Source: Kibdelosporangium banguiense
GTDB taxonomy: Bacteria; Actinomycetota; Actinomycetes; Mycobacteriales; Pseudonocardiaceae
DNA length: 64,000 bases
Direction: 5' to 3'
Assembly: GCF_017876405.1 (NCBI RefSeq)
Contig: NZ_JAGINW010000001.1
Coordinates: forward strand, 6,833,203-6,897,202
The notes beneath the pieces are model-generated. The model had not been told where the DNA came from and did not search any database. It saw nothing but the letters and a program-made list of their open reading frames with translations. Within the stretch, counting starts at the first letter, position 1. The number at the start of each line of letters is the position of its first letter. Below, piece by piece: positions 25,752-34,754 of this stretch. A program made the translations under genes and the position numbers.

Positions 25752-25816
25752 CGAGAACACCGTTCTCGGGCAAGTACACCGTACTCGCGGCGCTGTCGTC
25801 AAGAACAGTGTTCTCG
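25752..25816. promoter_or_regulatory. Three TetR operators between divergent genes
   Basis: Three 17-base sites of the form CGAGAACnnnGTTCTCG: perfect at 25752-25768, degenerate (CAAGTACACCGTACTCG) at 25771-25787, and near-perfect (CAAGAACAGTGTTCTCG) at 25800-25816. The first two are spaced 19 bases centre to centre. A further GTTCTCG half-site follows at about 25829. They fill the space between the reductase and TetR starts. Confidence 0.8.
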
Positions 25817-25856
25817 CCTAGGTCGGGTGTTCTCGGATCTGTGTCACACTGAGGGC

Positions 25857-26543
25857 ATGTCAGCACCCTCGTTGCGTGCCCGGGTCCGTTCGGAGATGAA
25901 CCAGGAGATCAAGCAGGTCGCACGCCGGCACCTGGCAGCCGAAGGCGCGAACCTGTCCCTGCGCGGCGTGGCCAGGGACATGGGCATCGTCGCTTCGGCC
26001 CTGTACCGGTACTTCCCAAGCCGGGACGCCCTGCTGACAGCCTTGATCATCGACGCGTACGACGCACTGGGCACAGCGGCGACCGAAGCCGAGGCGGCTG
26101 TGCCCCGCGACAACCTACGCGGCCGCTGGCTCGCGACATGCCACGCGGCACGAACATGGGCGCTGGCCCATCCAGCCGAATACGGCCTGCTCTACGGAAA
26201 TCCGGTCCCCGGCTACTCCGCCCCGCAGGAAACCGTTCCCCTGGCGGCAAAAGTGGTGTTCCTGCTCGCGGGTGTCGTCGCCGACGGCGCGGAGAACCTG
26301 GAGCCGTTGCCGCCCGTGCCCATCCCCGCGCCGGTTCGCGCAGACCTGCGCCGGACGATCGACCAGCACTCGGGCGACATGCCGGAGGAGCGCCTCGACC
26401 GCGTCTTCGCCGCCTGGACCCACCTCTTCGGCCTGATCAGCTTCGAGGTCTTCGGCCGCCTCGACGACGTGATCGAATCCCGCGCCGACTACTTCGACCA
26501 CCACATGTCCCTGATGGCCGACCAGGCCGGAATTCCCCGCTGA
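25857..26543 (+). CDS. TetR family transcriptional regulator
   Basis: A 228-residue repressor: N-terminal helix-turn-helix with LSLRGVARDMGIVASALYRYFPSRDALL (about 40-70) and a C-terminal ligand domain of the TetR_C_33-like type with a conserved WALAHPAEYGLLYGNPVPGY segment. ATG 25857 is chosen because the longer frame starts inside the operator cluster. It is transcribed away from the reductase at 25729, sharing three palindromic sites, the classical arrangement of a TetR that represses itself and a divergent target. Confidence 0.92.
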   Translation: MSAPSLRARVRSEMNQEIKQVARRHLAAEGANLSLRGVARDMGIVASALYRYFPSRDALLTALIIDAYDALGTAATEAEAAVPRDNLRGRWLATCHAARTWALAHPAEYGLLYGNPVPGYSAPQETVPLAAKVVFLLAGVVADGAENLEPLPPVPIPAPVRADLRRTIDQHSGDMPEERLDRVFAAWTHLFGLISFEVFGRLDDVIESRADYFDHHMSLMADQAGIPR

Positions 26544-26552
26544 GAGGCCCGG

Positions 26553-27707
26553 CTAAGCGATGGGGTGGCGTTTGATCAGCTGGCGGGCGATCACGGTGCG
26601 CTGGATTTCGTTGGTGCCTTCGCCGACGATCATCAAGGGGGCGTCGCGGAAGTAGCGTTCTACGTCGAACTCTGTGGAGTAGCCGTAGCCGCCGTGGATG
26701 CGGACGGCGTTGAGAGCGACTTCCATGGCTGTTTCGGAGGCGAAGAGTTTGGCCATTCCGGCTTCCAGGTCGGCGCGTTCGCCTGAGTCGTAGCAGCGGG
26801 CGGCGTGGTGCACGAGCTGGCGCGCTGCCTCCAGTTTTGTCGCCATGTCGGCGAGGTGGTTGCCGATGGACTGGTGTTGCCAGATCGGTTTGCCGAAGGT
26901 TTCGCGTTGCTGGGCGTAGCGCAGCGAATCTTCCAGTGCGGCCCGGCCGACGCCCAGTGCGCGGCCGGCGACCTGGATGCGGCCGATTTCCAGGCCGCGC
27001 ATCATCTGCGCGAATCCGTGGCCTTCCGTTTCGCCCAGGAGCGCGGATGCGGGCACGGCGAAGTCGTCGAAGGCGAGTTCGCAGCTTTCCACGCCTTTGT
27101 AGCCCAGCTTCGGCAGGTCCCGCGACACGTGAAAGCCCGGCCCCTTTTCCACCAGCAGAATGCTGATTCCCTTGTGTGGCGGGGAAGCCGCCGGGTCGGT
27201 CTTGCACAGCAGGGCGATCAGCTGGGAGTGGCGGGCGTTGGTGATCCACGTCTTCGAGCCGTTGATCACGTAGCCGTCGCCGTCGCGCCGGGCCGTGGTT
27301 CGGATGGCCTGCAGGTCGCAGCCGCCGCCCGGTTCGGTCAGGGCCATCGTCGCGCGGATCTCGCCGGTGGCCATCCTGGGCAGGTAGATGTCCTTCTGTT
27401 GCTGGGTTCCGTAGGTCGCCAGGAGTTTCGACACGACAGTGTGGCCGCCCATCGCGCCGGCGAGGCTCATCCAGCCGCGAGCGAGTTCCTCGGTCACCGC
27501 CGCGTAGCACTGGGCGGACACGTGCGCCTCGCCCCACGGCTCGGGGACCGCCAGCCCGAAGATCCCCATCTGTTTCATCTGGCGGATGAGGTCTTCGGGA
27601 TAGGTGTCGGTGTGGTCGAGCTCCCGCGCGACAGGCCGTACCTCCCGGTCGACGAACTCGCCGACCAGCGCGACGATCGCGGCTTCCTCGTCTGTGAGCC
27701 CGTGCAT
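26553..27707 (-). CDS. Acyl-CoA dehydrogenase
   Basis: A 384-residue FAD enzyme that oxidises acyl-CoA to trans-2-enoyl-CoA. It has the normal three-domain layout: N-terminal helices, beta domain with ATMALTEPGGGCD and WITNARHS, and the C-terminal bundle with RxxFGKPIWQHQ, IHGGYGYSTEFDVERYFRD and the catalytic glutamate in IVGEGTNEIQRTVIARQL. Unlike the three dehydrogenases of the cluster further right, its active site is canonical. ATG 27707 lies inside a palindrome. The gene is divergent from an alpha/beta-hydrolase, suggesting joint control. Chain-length specificity cannot be read from the sequence. Confidence 0.93.
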   Translation of the reverse strand: MHGLTDEEAAIVALVGEFVDREVRPVARELDHTDTYPEDLIRQMKQMGIFGLAVPEPWGEAHVSAQCYAAVTEELARGWMSLAGAMGGHTVVSKLLATYGTQQQKDIYLPRMATGEIRATMALTEPGGGCDLQAIRTTARRDGDGYVINGSKTWITNARHSQLIALLCKTDPAASPPHKGISILLVEKGPGFHVSRDLPKLGYKGVESCELAFDDFAVPASALLGETEGHGFAQMMRGLEIGRIQVAGRALGVGRAALEDSLRYAQQRETFGKPIWQHQSIGNHLADMATKLEAARQLVHHAARCYDSGERADLEAGMAKLFASETAMEVALNAVRIHGGYGYSTEFDVERYFRDAPLMIVGEGTNEIQRTVIARQLIKRHPIA

Positions 27708-27721
27708 GGAGTTATCATGCA
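27703..27721. promoter_or_regulatory. Palindrome overlapping the acyl-CoA dehydrogenase start
   Basis: TGCATGGAGTTATCATGCA has perfect TGCATG/CATGCA arms around seven bases. It covers the ATG of the dehydrogenase and lies about 55 bases before the divergent hydrolase, so a bound regulator could block both. No regulator gene is adjacent. Confidence 0.5.
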
Positions 27722-27773
27722 ACATCATGGAAGTCTGCGTGAAATACAGTTTTGTGATGATGGGATCACATCG

Positions 27774-28553
27774 GTGGACTTGAGACAACACGGTTACGCC
27801 AAGGCGGAGGACGGGACAAGCCTGGCGTATCAGCGGAACGGCACCGGGCGGCCCCTTGTGCTGCTGGCCGGGCAGGCCAACAACCACACCTGGTGGGACC
27901 GTGCGCGCGCAGACTTCAGCGGTAGCACGATCACCATGGACTATCGCGGCACCGGAGCCAGTGACAAACCGGATCTCCCTTACTCCACAAAGGGATTCGC
28001 CGACGACGTGATTGCTGTTCTGGACGAGCTGCGGATCGATCAGGCCGACGTCTACGGCACCTCGATGGGCGGCCGAGTCGCGCAATGGCTTGCCGTATCG
28101 CACCCGCACCGGGTGCGGCGGCTTGTGCTCGGATGCACGTCGCCCGGAGGCAAGCACGGCATCGAGCGGACCAACGAAGTCCGGCGGGCACTGGCCCGGA
28201 CCGATTCGCGGGATGTCCTGGCGGACATGATGTACACGCCGGCCTGGCGCGCCGAGAACCCCGGCCCGTACCAGGTTCTGGGCGATCCCGGCATGCCGCC
28301 GCACGCGGCTCGCGGTCACCTGGTGGCCAGCAACTCCCACGACGCATGGGACGTCCTGCCTCGCATCACCGCGCCGACCCTGATCCTGCACGGGGCCGAC
28401 GACGTGCTTACGCCCGCGGCCAATGTTCCCCTGCTCGCACACCGTATTCAGCAGGCGCGGACGCACATCTTCCCTGGCGCACGCCATGCCTACTTCGACG
28501 AGTGCAGGCCGTTGGCGAGCACTCTGGTCGAGGAGTTCTTCGCGATGCCGTGA
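27774..28553 (+). CDS. Alpha/beta-hydrolase
   Basis: A 259-residue serine hydrolase with an intact triad: nucleophile elbow YGTSMGGRVA, aspartate in LHGADDVLTP, histidine in GARHAYFDE; oxyanion region LLAGQANNHTWW. It lacks a signal peptide. GTG 27774 is the first in-frame start after the divergent regulatory region and opens VDLRQHGYAKAEDG, the usual N-terminus of this type (compare 3-oxoadipate enol-lactonase and related esterases). Being divergent from an acyl-CoA dehydrogenase, it may hydrolyse an ester, lactone or thioester whose acid enters beta-oxidation; this is inference. Confidence 0.88.
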   Translation: MDLRQHGYAKAEDGTSLAYQRNGTGRPLVLLAGQANNHTWWDRARADFSGSTITMDYRGTGASDKPDLPYSTKGFADDVIAVLDELRIDQADVYGTSMGGRVAQWLAVSHPHRVRRLVLGCTSPGGKHGIERTNEVRRALARTDSRDVLADMMYTPAWRAENPGPYQVLGDPGMPPHAARGHLVASNSHDAWDVLPRITAPTLILHGADDVLTPAANVPLLAHRIQQARTHIFPGARHAYFDECRPLASTLVEEFFAMP

Positions 28554-28729
28554 CGCTCGCATAGTTGTCAGAACAATTACCAGACCGGTGTGCCGGGTTT
28601 CCGCCGTGAATCCGGGAATCGCGGCTCGGCCGGATAGCACACGTTCCAAACTCTGGTACCCCGGCAATCTTGGAAGAACTTTTACAGTCTGTTGTCCGGC
28701 TGTTGTCCTGTCCCTACCCGGGTCACACC

Positions 28730-30154
28730 ATGGTGGACTCGACAAACGTCCTCACTGGAGTCCTTGAGGCGAAATGCTCGGCCGCGCCGTTGGTTGTTCT
28801 CGCGGCGGGAACAGGTGTCGAACGTCGGGGCTCGGCGGCCTTCCAGGAGCTTGACCAGATGTCGTTCATCGCGCCACTGGTGACGTGGGCACACCGGGTG
28901 GATCACCCCAACCGGGTGCCCGCCGCGCTGCAGCGGGCGTGGCTGGTGGCTCAGCACGGCGTTCCGGGGCCGGTGTACGTGGAACTTCCTGATCATTTGC
29001 TCACCGCCGAGATCGAGCGCGCCTTCCCCTGGCGGGTGAACGCCGAAACCTCCATGGCGTACAAGTCTTCCGTCAGCAGCCCGGCACTGGACGCGGTTCG
29101 CGCCGCACGCCGACCTGTACTGCTGGTCGGTGGGGGTGCCCGCCACCGCAACGACGCTCACAGCATCGAGCGGTTCGCTGACCGGCTTGGTGCGGCGCTG
29201 CTCGTCACCGCGTCAGGTCGTGGCAGCGTGGACGAGAACCACGAGCGGTTCCTCGGCCTGTCCGGGCTCTACCTCCGCCCACAGGCCGCGGAATTGTTGC
29301 GGGACAGCGATCTCGTGATCGCACTGGGCAGCCGGCTTGAGGAGACCGCGACCTACGGCTGGCCGCAGCTGCCGGTGGTCCAGGTCAACATCGCGGCCGA
29401 GGAGTTCTCAGCCGAGTTCCCCGGGCACACCGTCGTCGGCGATGTCGCCGCGGTCGTGGCGCACTGGTCGTCCATGATGGACACCCACGAGCCGGACCCG
29501 GGCTGGCTGATGCGGATCGCCGAGACGCGGGCTGCGATAGTCGCCGAGGCGAAGACCGAGACTTCCGTCATCGCCGGGCTGTTGACGACGCTGGGCGATG
29601 TTCTGCCTGAGGACCGGATTCTGGTCCAGGAGAACGGGTTGCAGGACATGTGGAGTTACTTCTTCCCGTTCTTCACGTGCCCTGCTGAGGCGGGATCGAT
29701 CGTCCCTTCCGAACAGACAAGTCTCGGGTTCGGAGCCGCGGCGGCCGGGGGCGTGGCGTTGGCCGCTCCCGGCCGCCAAGTCGTCGCGTTCGTTGGTGAC
29801 GGTGCCTTTGCCATGGTCGACGCGGACCTGGAAACCGTTGCACGGCATGGCCTTGGCGTGTTGTACGTGGTACTTTGCAACGGCGGTTATGGTTGGCTGC
29901 AGGCGCAGTTGGAACAGCGAAGGCTGAACGGCGAGCGATTCGAGTTCGCCGGCGGCGGGTTCCCGCCCAACCGATTCGACGGCCTGTCCCAGGTGCACTA
30001 CACGGTTCTGGAAGACCCCGGCGACTGTGGGCCAGTGCTGCGGCATGCCGTCGAGGTGTGTGCGCAGGGCCGGGTCTCGGTGGTGTACGTCCCCGTGGAG
30101 CTGGCCGACCGCCCGCCCGGACTGTCCGAAATAGACTACTCCGTTCCGCAGTGA
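28730..30154 (+). pseudogene. N-terminally truncated ThDP-dependent enzyme (acetolactate synthase-like)
   Basis: The 474 residues match ThDP enzymes of the acetolactate synthase / benzoylformate decarboxylase class, but start in the middle of the first (PYR) domain: MVDSTNVLTGVLEAKCSAAPLVVLAAG aligns with the family segment reading ...GATNxxTGIAxAYxDSxPxVxxTG near residue 75. The missing part holds the catalytic glutamate that protonates the thiazolium. The central domain and the PP domain with VAFVGDGAFAMVDAD...CNGGYGW (ThDP/metal motif) are intact. The 175 bases upstream, back to the hydrolase stop, do not encode the missing part in any frame. A short in-frame TTG extension to 28670 does not restore it. 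Probably inactive alone. Confidence 0.65.
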
Positions 30155-30195
30155 CATCCGTAGCGACATCCGTTCCGTAGTGACAGGAGTGGGTT

Positions 30196-31458
30196 ATGGT
30201 TCTCGAACGAATGCGCGAGCTGCGCCGCCGCGTGGTGATCACCGGGTGGGGTGCGATCACACCGCTGGGCCTGACCGTGACCGACACCTGGGCGGCGATG
30301 CTGGCCGGCCGCAGCGGGATCCACCTGGTGGAAGGCTTCGAGACCGGGGACCTCGGGACGCGTATCGCCGGGCAGATCCGCGGGTTCGACCCGGCCCTCT
30401 ACATCCCGCACAAGGTCAGCCGCCGGATGGACACGTACGCGCAGTACGCCATGGCCGCCGCGACGCAGGCTGTGGAGTCGGCGAAACTCACCATCGACGA
30501 TGAGCTCGCGCCACGTACAGGCGTGCTGATCGGCAGCGGCTACGGTCCCGTGAACTACAACCACGGCGTGGCTAACACGTTGCGGGACAAAGGTCCGCGT
30601 GCGGTGAGCCCGTTCGCGCAGATCGCCGGGGCGATCGACAACGCAGCGGGGGAGATCAGTATGCAGTTCGGCGCTCATGGCCCGAGCCGCGCGCTGAGCA
30701 CGGCCTGCGCGACTGGGACAGACTCGATCGGCGAGGCGGCCCGGTGGATCCAGTTCGGCTTCGCCGATGTCGTGCTCGCCGGAGGCGCGGACAACTGCAT
30801 CACGCGCGGAGATCTGGCCGGCAGCGGCAATGCGAGGGCGTTGTCCACGCGCAACGACGAGCCTGAGAAGGCTTCGCGGCCGTTCGACGAGGACCGCGAT
30901 GGGTTCGTGATGAGCTCCGGAGCCGGTGTGCTGGTGCTGGAGGAGGCCGAGCACGCGCTGGAACGCGGCGTCCCCATTCTCGGCGAGGTCATCGGTTACG
31001 GGTCCACTTCGGACGCGTACCACTGGACGGCGCCGCACCCTGAAGGCGCGGGCGCGAAAGCCGCGATGCGGCTGGCTCTGCAGGACGCGGGCGCTCTACC
31101 GTCTGATGTGGACTACGTGAACACGCACGGCACGAGCACCCCGATCGGTGACGAGCGCGAAGTGCACTCGATCCGTGCGGTGCTCGGCGACCACGCGACA
31201 CGCATCCCGGTGAGCTCGACCAAGTCGATGACCGGGCACATGATCGGCGCCGGGGGAGCGGTGGAGGCGATCGCGTCCTGCCTGGCCATCCAGGACGGCG
31301 TGGCCCCGCCGACCATCAACTGCGAGCGCCCGCTGGACCCGGAGATGAACTTCGTCGCCGGTGTGGCCCAGGACCACGACATCGCGGTGGCGATGAGCAA
31401 CTCGTTCGGTTTCGGCGGCCACAACGCTGTTCTCGTACTGCGGAGGTGGGCGCAGTGA
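30196..31458 (+). CDS. Beta-ketoacyl-ACP synthase (FabF/KAS II type)
   Basis: A 420-residue condensing enzyme. The catalytic triad is complete: cysteine in STACATG (C171), histidine in NTHGTSTPIGD, histidine in KSMTGHMIGAGG; FGFGGHNAVLV closes the fold. GGAG lies six bases before the ATG. It elongates acyl-ACP with malonyl-ACP in fatty-acid or specialised lipid synthesis. It overlaps the next gene, an enoyl-ACP reductase, by four bases (GTGA), and follows the broken ThDP gene by 41 bases. No ACP or other FAS genes are adjacent, so this is an accessory pair rather than the primary FAS II operon. Confidence 0.92.
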   Translation: MVLERMRELRRRVVITGWGAITPLGLTVTDTWAAMLAGRSGIHLVEGFETGDLGTRIAGQIRGFDPALYIPHKVSRRMDTYAQYAMAAATQAVESAKLTIDDELAPRTGVLIGSGYGPVNYNHGVANTLRDKGPRAVSPFAQIAGAIDNAAGEISMQFGAHGPSRALSTACATGTDSIGEAARWIQFGFADVVLAGGADNCITRGDLAGSGNARALSTRNDEPEKASRPFDEDRDGFVMSSGAGVLVLEEAEHALERGVPILGEVIGYGSTSDAYHWTAPHPEGAGAKAAMRLALQDAGALPSDVDYVNTHGTSTPIGDEREVHSIRAVLGDHATRIPVSSTKSMTGHMIGAGGAVEAIASCLAIQDGVAPPTINCERPLDPEMNFVAGVAQDHDIAVAMSNSFGFGGHNAVLVLRRWAQ

Positions 31459-32218
31459 GCGGGCTGCTGACCGGGAAACGACTGCTGGTCACCGGCGTGA
31501 TCACCGACTCGTCGATCGCCTTCCACACCGCACGCGTCGCCCAGGAGCACGGCGCCCAGGTCATTCTCACCGGCTTCGGCCGGATGTCGCTGGTCAACCG
31601 CATCGCTCAACGGCTGCCCGAACCCGCGCCGGTAATGGAACTCGATGTGACCGACCAGGACCAACTGGCCACCTTGGCGACCCGCATCCGCGAACACGCC
31701 GACGAGTTGGACGGTGTCGTGCACTCGATCGCGTTCGCCCCCGAGAGTTGCTGGGGCGATTTCCTGGCCGCGCCATGGCCGGACGTGTCAACAAGCCTGC
31801 ACGTCTGCGCATACTCGCTCAATTCGCTGGCTCGGGCGGTGCTCCCGCTGCTGACCCCATCGGCGTCCATTGTCGGCCTTGACTTCGACGCCCGAGTGGC
31901 CTGGCCCGACTACGACTGGATGGGCGTGGCCAAAGCCGCCCTGGAATCGGTGAACCGTTACCTCGCCCGCGAACTGGGCCCCGCGGAATCCGCGTCAACC
32001 TGGTCGCGGCAGGTCCACTAAGGACTGTCGCGGCCCGCTCGATCCCCGGCTTCGTCGAAATGGCCAAGGACTGGGACCACCGTGCCCCGCTGGGCTGGGA
32101 CGACACCGACCCTACCGCGGTCGCCAAATCCGTCTGCGCCCTGCTCTCCGACTGGCTCCCCGCCACCACAGGCTCCATGATCTGGGCCGACGGCGGCGCC
32201 CACGCAATCGGTTCATAA
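31455..32218 (+). pseudogene. fabI: Enoyl-ACP reductase (FabI/InhA type), frameshifted
   Basis: NADH-dependent reduction of trans-2-enoyl-ACP. Frame 1 (from GTG 31455) encodes the FabI N-terminus GKRLLVTGVITDSSIAFHTA, DGVVHSIAFAPES and the catalytic segment WPDYDWMGVAKAALESVNRYLARELGP. Translation in that frame then runs into non-homologous residues and stops at 32021. The normal continuation, RGIRVNLVAAGPLRT, GFVEMAKDWDHRAPLGW and SMIWADGGAHAIGS, is read from 31982 to the stop at 32216-32218. One base is missing in the C run at 31979-31982. The result is either a real frameshift pseudogene or an assembly error in a homopolymer. Confidence 0.85.
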
Positions 32219-32339
32219 CAGCCGTTTCGGTTCCAATGGCTGCCTTATCGGGCAACGACCACCCCACGCTTGGTCACCCGCCAAGGCATGGATGTCCTGG
32301 GTCCACCAGGAGTGAGATGGGGGAAAGTGGGGAGGCAGC

Positions 32340-34754
32340 GTGGAAAGACGCATGGAGGAGCCGAACCGCACGCCGCACGACGATCCACGAGCGCCGCTGA
32401 ACAACCCCCAGCAGGTCCCGCTCACCCAGGATGGCACGCCGGCACCCTTCATCGCGCCCGCCTCGATCACGTACCTCCAACGACTGGCCGGCAACCGCGC
32501 TGTCGCAGGCCACCTGGGTGTCCCGATCCAGCGCCAGGTCCTGACCGCGTCGGGCAGCGTCGACGATTTCGTGGCGCTGGGAGATCCCGAGGTGATCGTC
32601 ACCAAGCTGGCGGAGGCCCCGCTGGCGGAACGGCAGTACCTCACCGCGCAACCCGATGGCAGCGCACGCTTGGAAGCCGCGATCGGGTCGAGCCTTCGGC
32701 CCATCGCGCAACGGATCCTGTCCGGGGCGGCGTCCGCGACTGTGCCTTCCCTGGACGAGGCGACCTGGTTCCGCTGCGACCGGGCCATTCACGCGAACGA
32801 CCGCGCGAAGGCGTTCCAGGTCCTGATCGCCTACCTGAGTGGGCGTGGCTTGATCAACAATGCCTCCGGCTGGTCCTATGTGGCCAGATCCGACGAAGGC
32901 GAAGGGGTGACCAACTTCCAGTGGGTGGAGGACCCGGCCACACACGAGCGCCGGGCCACCTCGCCGACGGTCGAGATCTACGACCCTGCCTTCCAGGACG
33001 TCGCCTGGCTCTATTCCACAGTCATGCACGAAAACGTTCACGTGCAACAGGTTCGGGCCGGTGCGCCGGGCAGTGAGTTCGACGCCGCGGGCGAGCAGCG
33101 GCCCGAGTTCGTCGCCCGGGACGAGGTTCTGGCCTACCTCTGGGAGATCGAACACTCCGAGGGCACGGGCCTGTCGGGCACGGCCAACGCGGCGGGCAAC
33201 GCGAGCTCGACGTCGGTCTGGCGGACCAACGTCATGCACATGCAGGAGGTCGCCCGCAGGCTGACCACCGAGTTCAATTCCATGACCCCGGGCCTGCAGG
33301 CGAGCCTGCGGACCCGCTACGACGCCGCCCAGCAGAAGGTCCGAGACTTCGACCTGGGCGTTCCCCAGCAGTCGGTCGACGACGCCCGGCAGACGGTCCA
33401 GGAGTCCAGCCGTCAGATCCAGCAGCTGCTCGACACCAGAACCCCGGAGAACGAACGCGAAGTCGACGCGCAGATCGATGCCATCCGCAGACGACGGGCC
33501 GGGGCCATGGCCATCGTCGCGCTGACCGACAACCCGCTGATCGAGGTCGTCGAACCGGGTGACCCCGGCGTGTACCGGGTTCCCACGGTCGACGCCGAAG
33601 GCAGGGTCCGCTACCTGCACGGCGGGCTTCAGGTCGCCTGGCACCTCGCCCAGGCCTCGACCTCCGCGTACTCCCTGGGCGAGACCCTCAGCGCAGGCGG
33701 GGAGATGACGGTCGCCGGTACGGCGATCCAGGGGCGGGTCCACCCGTTCCCGCCCGATGTGGACTTCGACGAGCATATCCACGTGGTGGCGAACACCCGG
33801 CAGGAAGCGGGCCGGATGGCCGCGGAACGCCTCGTGGCCAACATCCGCCGGATCAGCGGCGGACCCGTGCCCGGCAGCTCGCAAGTCGAGTTCCGGCATC
33901 TGCTCACGTTCCCCGAAGGCGGCCGGGGCATCCGGATGAGTCTCGACGACATCAACTCCGGTGACGCTGTCGCGACTCTCGGCCGGGCCATCGCCAACCT
34001 GGCCGGCGGCAACATGAACACGTTCTGGCGTGGATACGTGGTCGACGACCCGGCTCACCCGGAAGAACGGCGTTTCACCACCGTCACCAAGGTCGTTTTC
34101 GTGTCGGCCACGAAGCCCGACGGCACCGAGCTCATGGCGACCAGTGGCAGCGCGGACTTCAACCTCGCCTACCTCGAGGTGCCCGACGAGATACCGAGGA
34201 CCTCATTGGCGGAGTTCGCCACCGCGATGCGGTCCGCCGCGGTGGAGCAGGCCGACCGGGGCAACTGGCTGAAGGCCGCCAAACGCGCCTACAACTACTT
34301 CTCGACCATTGGTGATCTGGCCGGCATGAGTGCGCTGGAGCCGGTGTTCTCCCAGCCCCAGACGAACATCGAGCAGTACGCGACGGTCATCGACGCCATC
34401 CAGAACGCCCTTGAACTCACCGACATGGGCGTCCGGCAGCCACGAACCCGGATCATCAGCCGCGACGAGGCCCTCAACCAGGTCGAACGCGCGGCGGCCA
34501 TGGTCGAGCAGCGGCTTCCCGCAGTGCCAGGACGGACCAGTCCGGAGGCGATCGCGCGAGATCTGCGTGAACTGGCGACCAGGTTCGAGGCACGTGACAG
34601 CCATGGGAACCTCAAACCGGACCCGGGCCTGGCGGCCTTGTTCGGCCGTGAGGCGACCGCGATCCGTGAACTGATCAACGTGGGCGTGCAGAGCCGGGTC
34701 GAACCGATCATCGACCGGCTGCGCCTGGAATGCCGGGTGGAGACAACGCCATGA
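32340..34754 (+). CDS. Large HExxH protein with eCIS-cargo-like N-terminus
   Basis: An 804-residue protein without signal peptide or membrane helices. After a 40-residue Pro/Asn-rich tail, residues 44-66 read ITYLQRLAGNRAV... ending IQRQ, the short LQxxAGNxAV...QRQ signature found at the N-terminus of many proteins (often DUF4157-type) linked to extracellular contractile injection systems. HENVH at residues 230-234 within TVMHENVHVQQ is an HExxH zinc-metallopeptidase motif. A coiled-coil-like Gln/Arg-rich stretch lies around 320-390. The C-terminal half (about 400-800) is unrecognised. GGGGAGG lies four bases before GTG 32340. It overlaps a TPR gene by four bases. Toxin or structural protease role is inference; no tail, sheath or baseplate gene is visible. 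Confidence 0.6.
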   Translation: MERRMEEPNRTPHDDPRAPLNNPQQVPLTQDGTPAPFIAPASITYLQRLAGNRAVAGHLGVPIQRQVLTASGSVDDFVALGDPEVIVTKLAEAPLAERQYLTAQPDGSARLEAAIGSSLRPIAQRILSGAASATVPSLDEATWFRCDRAIHANDRAKAFQVLIAYLSGRGLINNASGWSYVARSDEGEGVTNFQWVEDPATHERRATSPTVEIYDPAFQDVAWLYSTVMHENVHVQQVRAGAPGSEFDAAGEQRPEFVARDEVLAYLWEIEHSEGTGLSGTANAAGNASSTSVWRTNVMHMQEVARRLTTEFNSMTPGLQASLRTRYDAAQQKVRDFDLGVPQQSVDDARQTVQESSRQIQQLLDTRTPENEREVDAQIDAIRRRRAGAMAIVALTDNPLIEVVEPGDPGVYRVPTVDAEGRVRYLHGGLQVAWHLAQASTSAYSLGETLSAGGEMTVAGTAIQGRVHPFPPDVDFDEHIHVVANTRQEAGRMAAERLVANIRRISGGPVPGSSQVEFRHLLTFPEGGRGIRMSLDDINSGDAVATLGRAIANLAGGNMNTFWRGYVVDDPAHPEERRFTTVTKVVFVSATKPDGTELMATSGSADFNLAYLEVPDEIPRTSLAEFATAMRSAAVEQADRGNWLKAAKRAYNYFSTIGDLAGMSALEPVFSQPQTNIEQYATVIDAIQNALELTDMGVRQPRTRIISRDEALNQVERAAAMVEQRLPAVPGRTSPEAIARDLRELATRFEARDSHGNLKPDPGLAALFGREATAIRELINVGVQSRVEPIIDRLRLECRVETTP

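Noticed and set aside
32274..34058. A 594-codon minus-strand frame opposite the HExxH protein
   Set aside because: The plus frame has a good ribosome site, an N-terminal signature, the HExxH motif and a coupled downstream gene.
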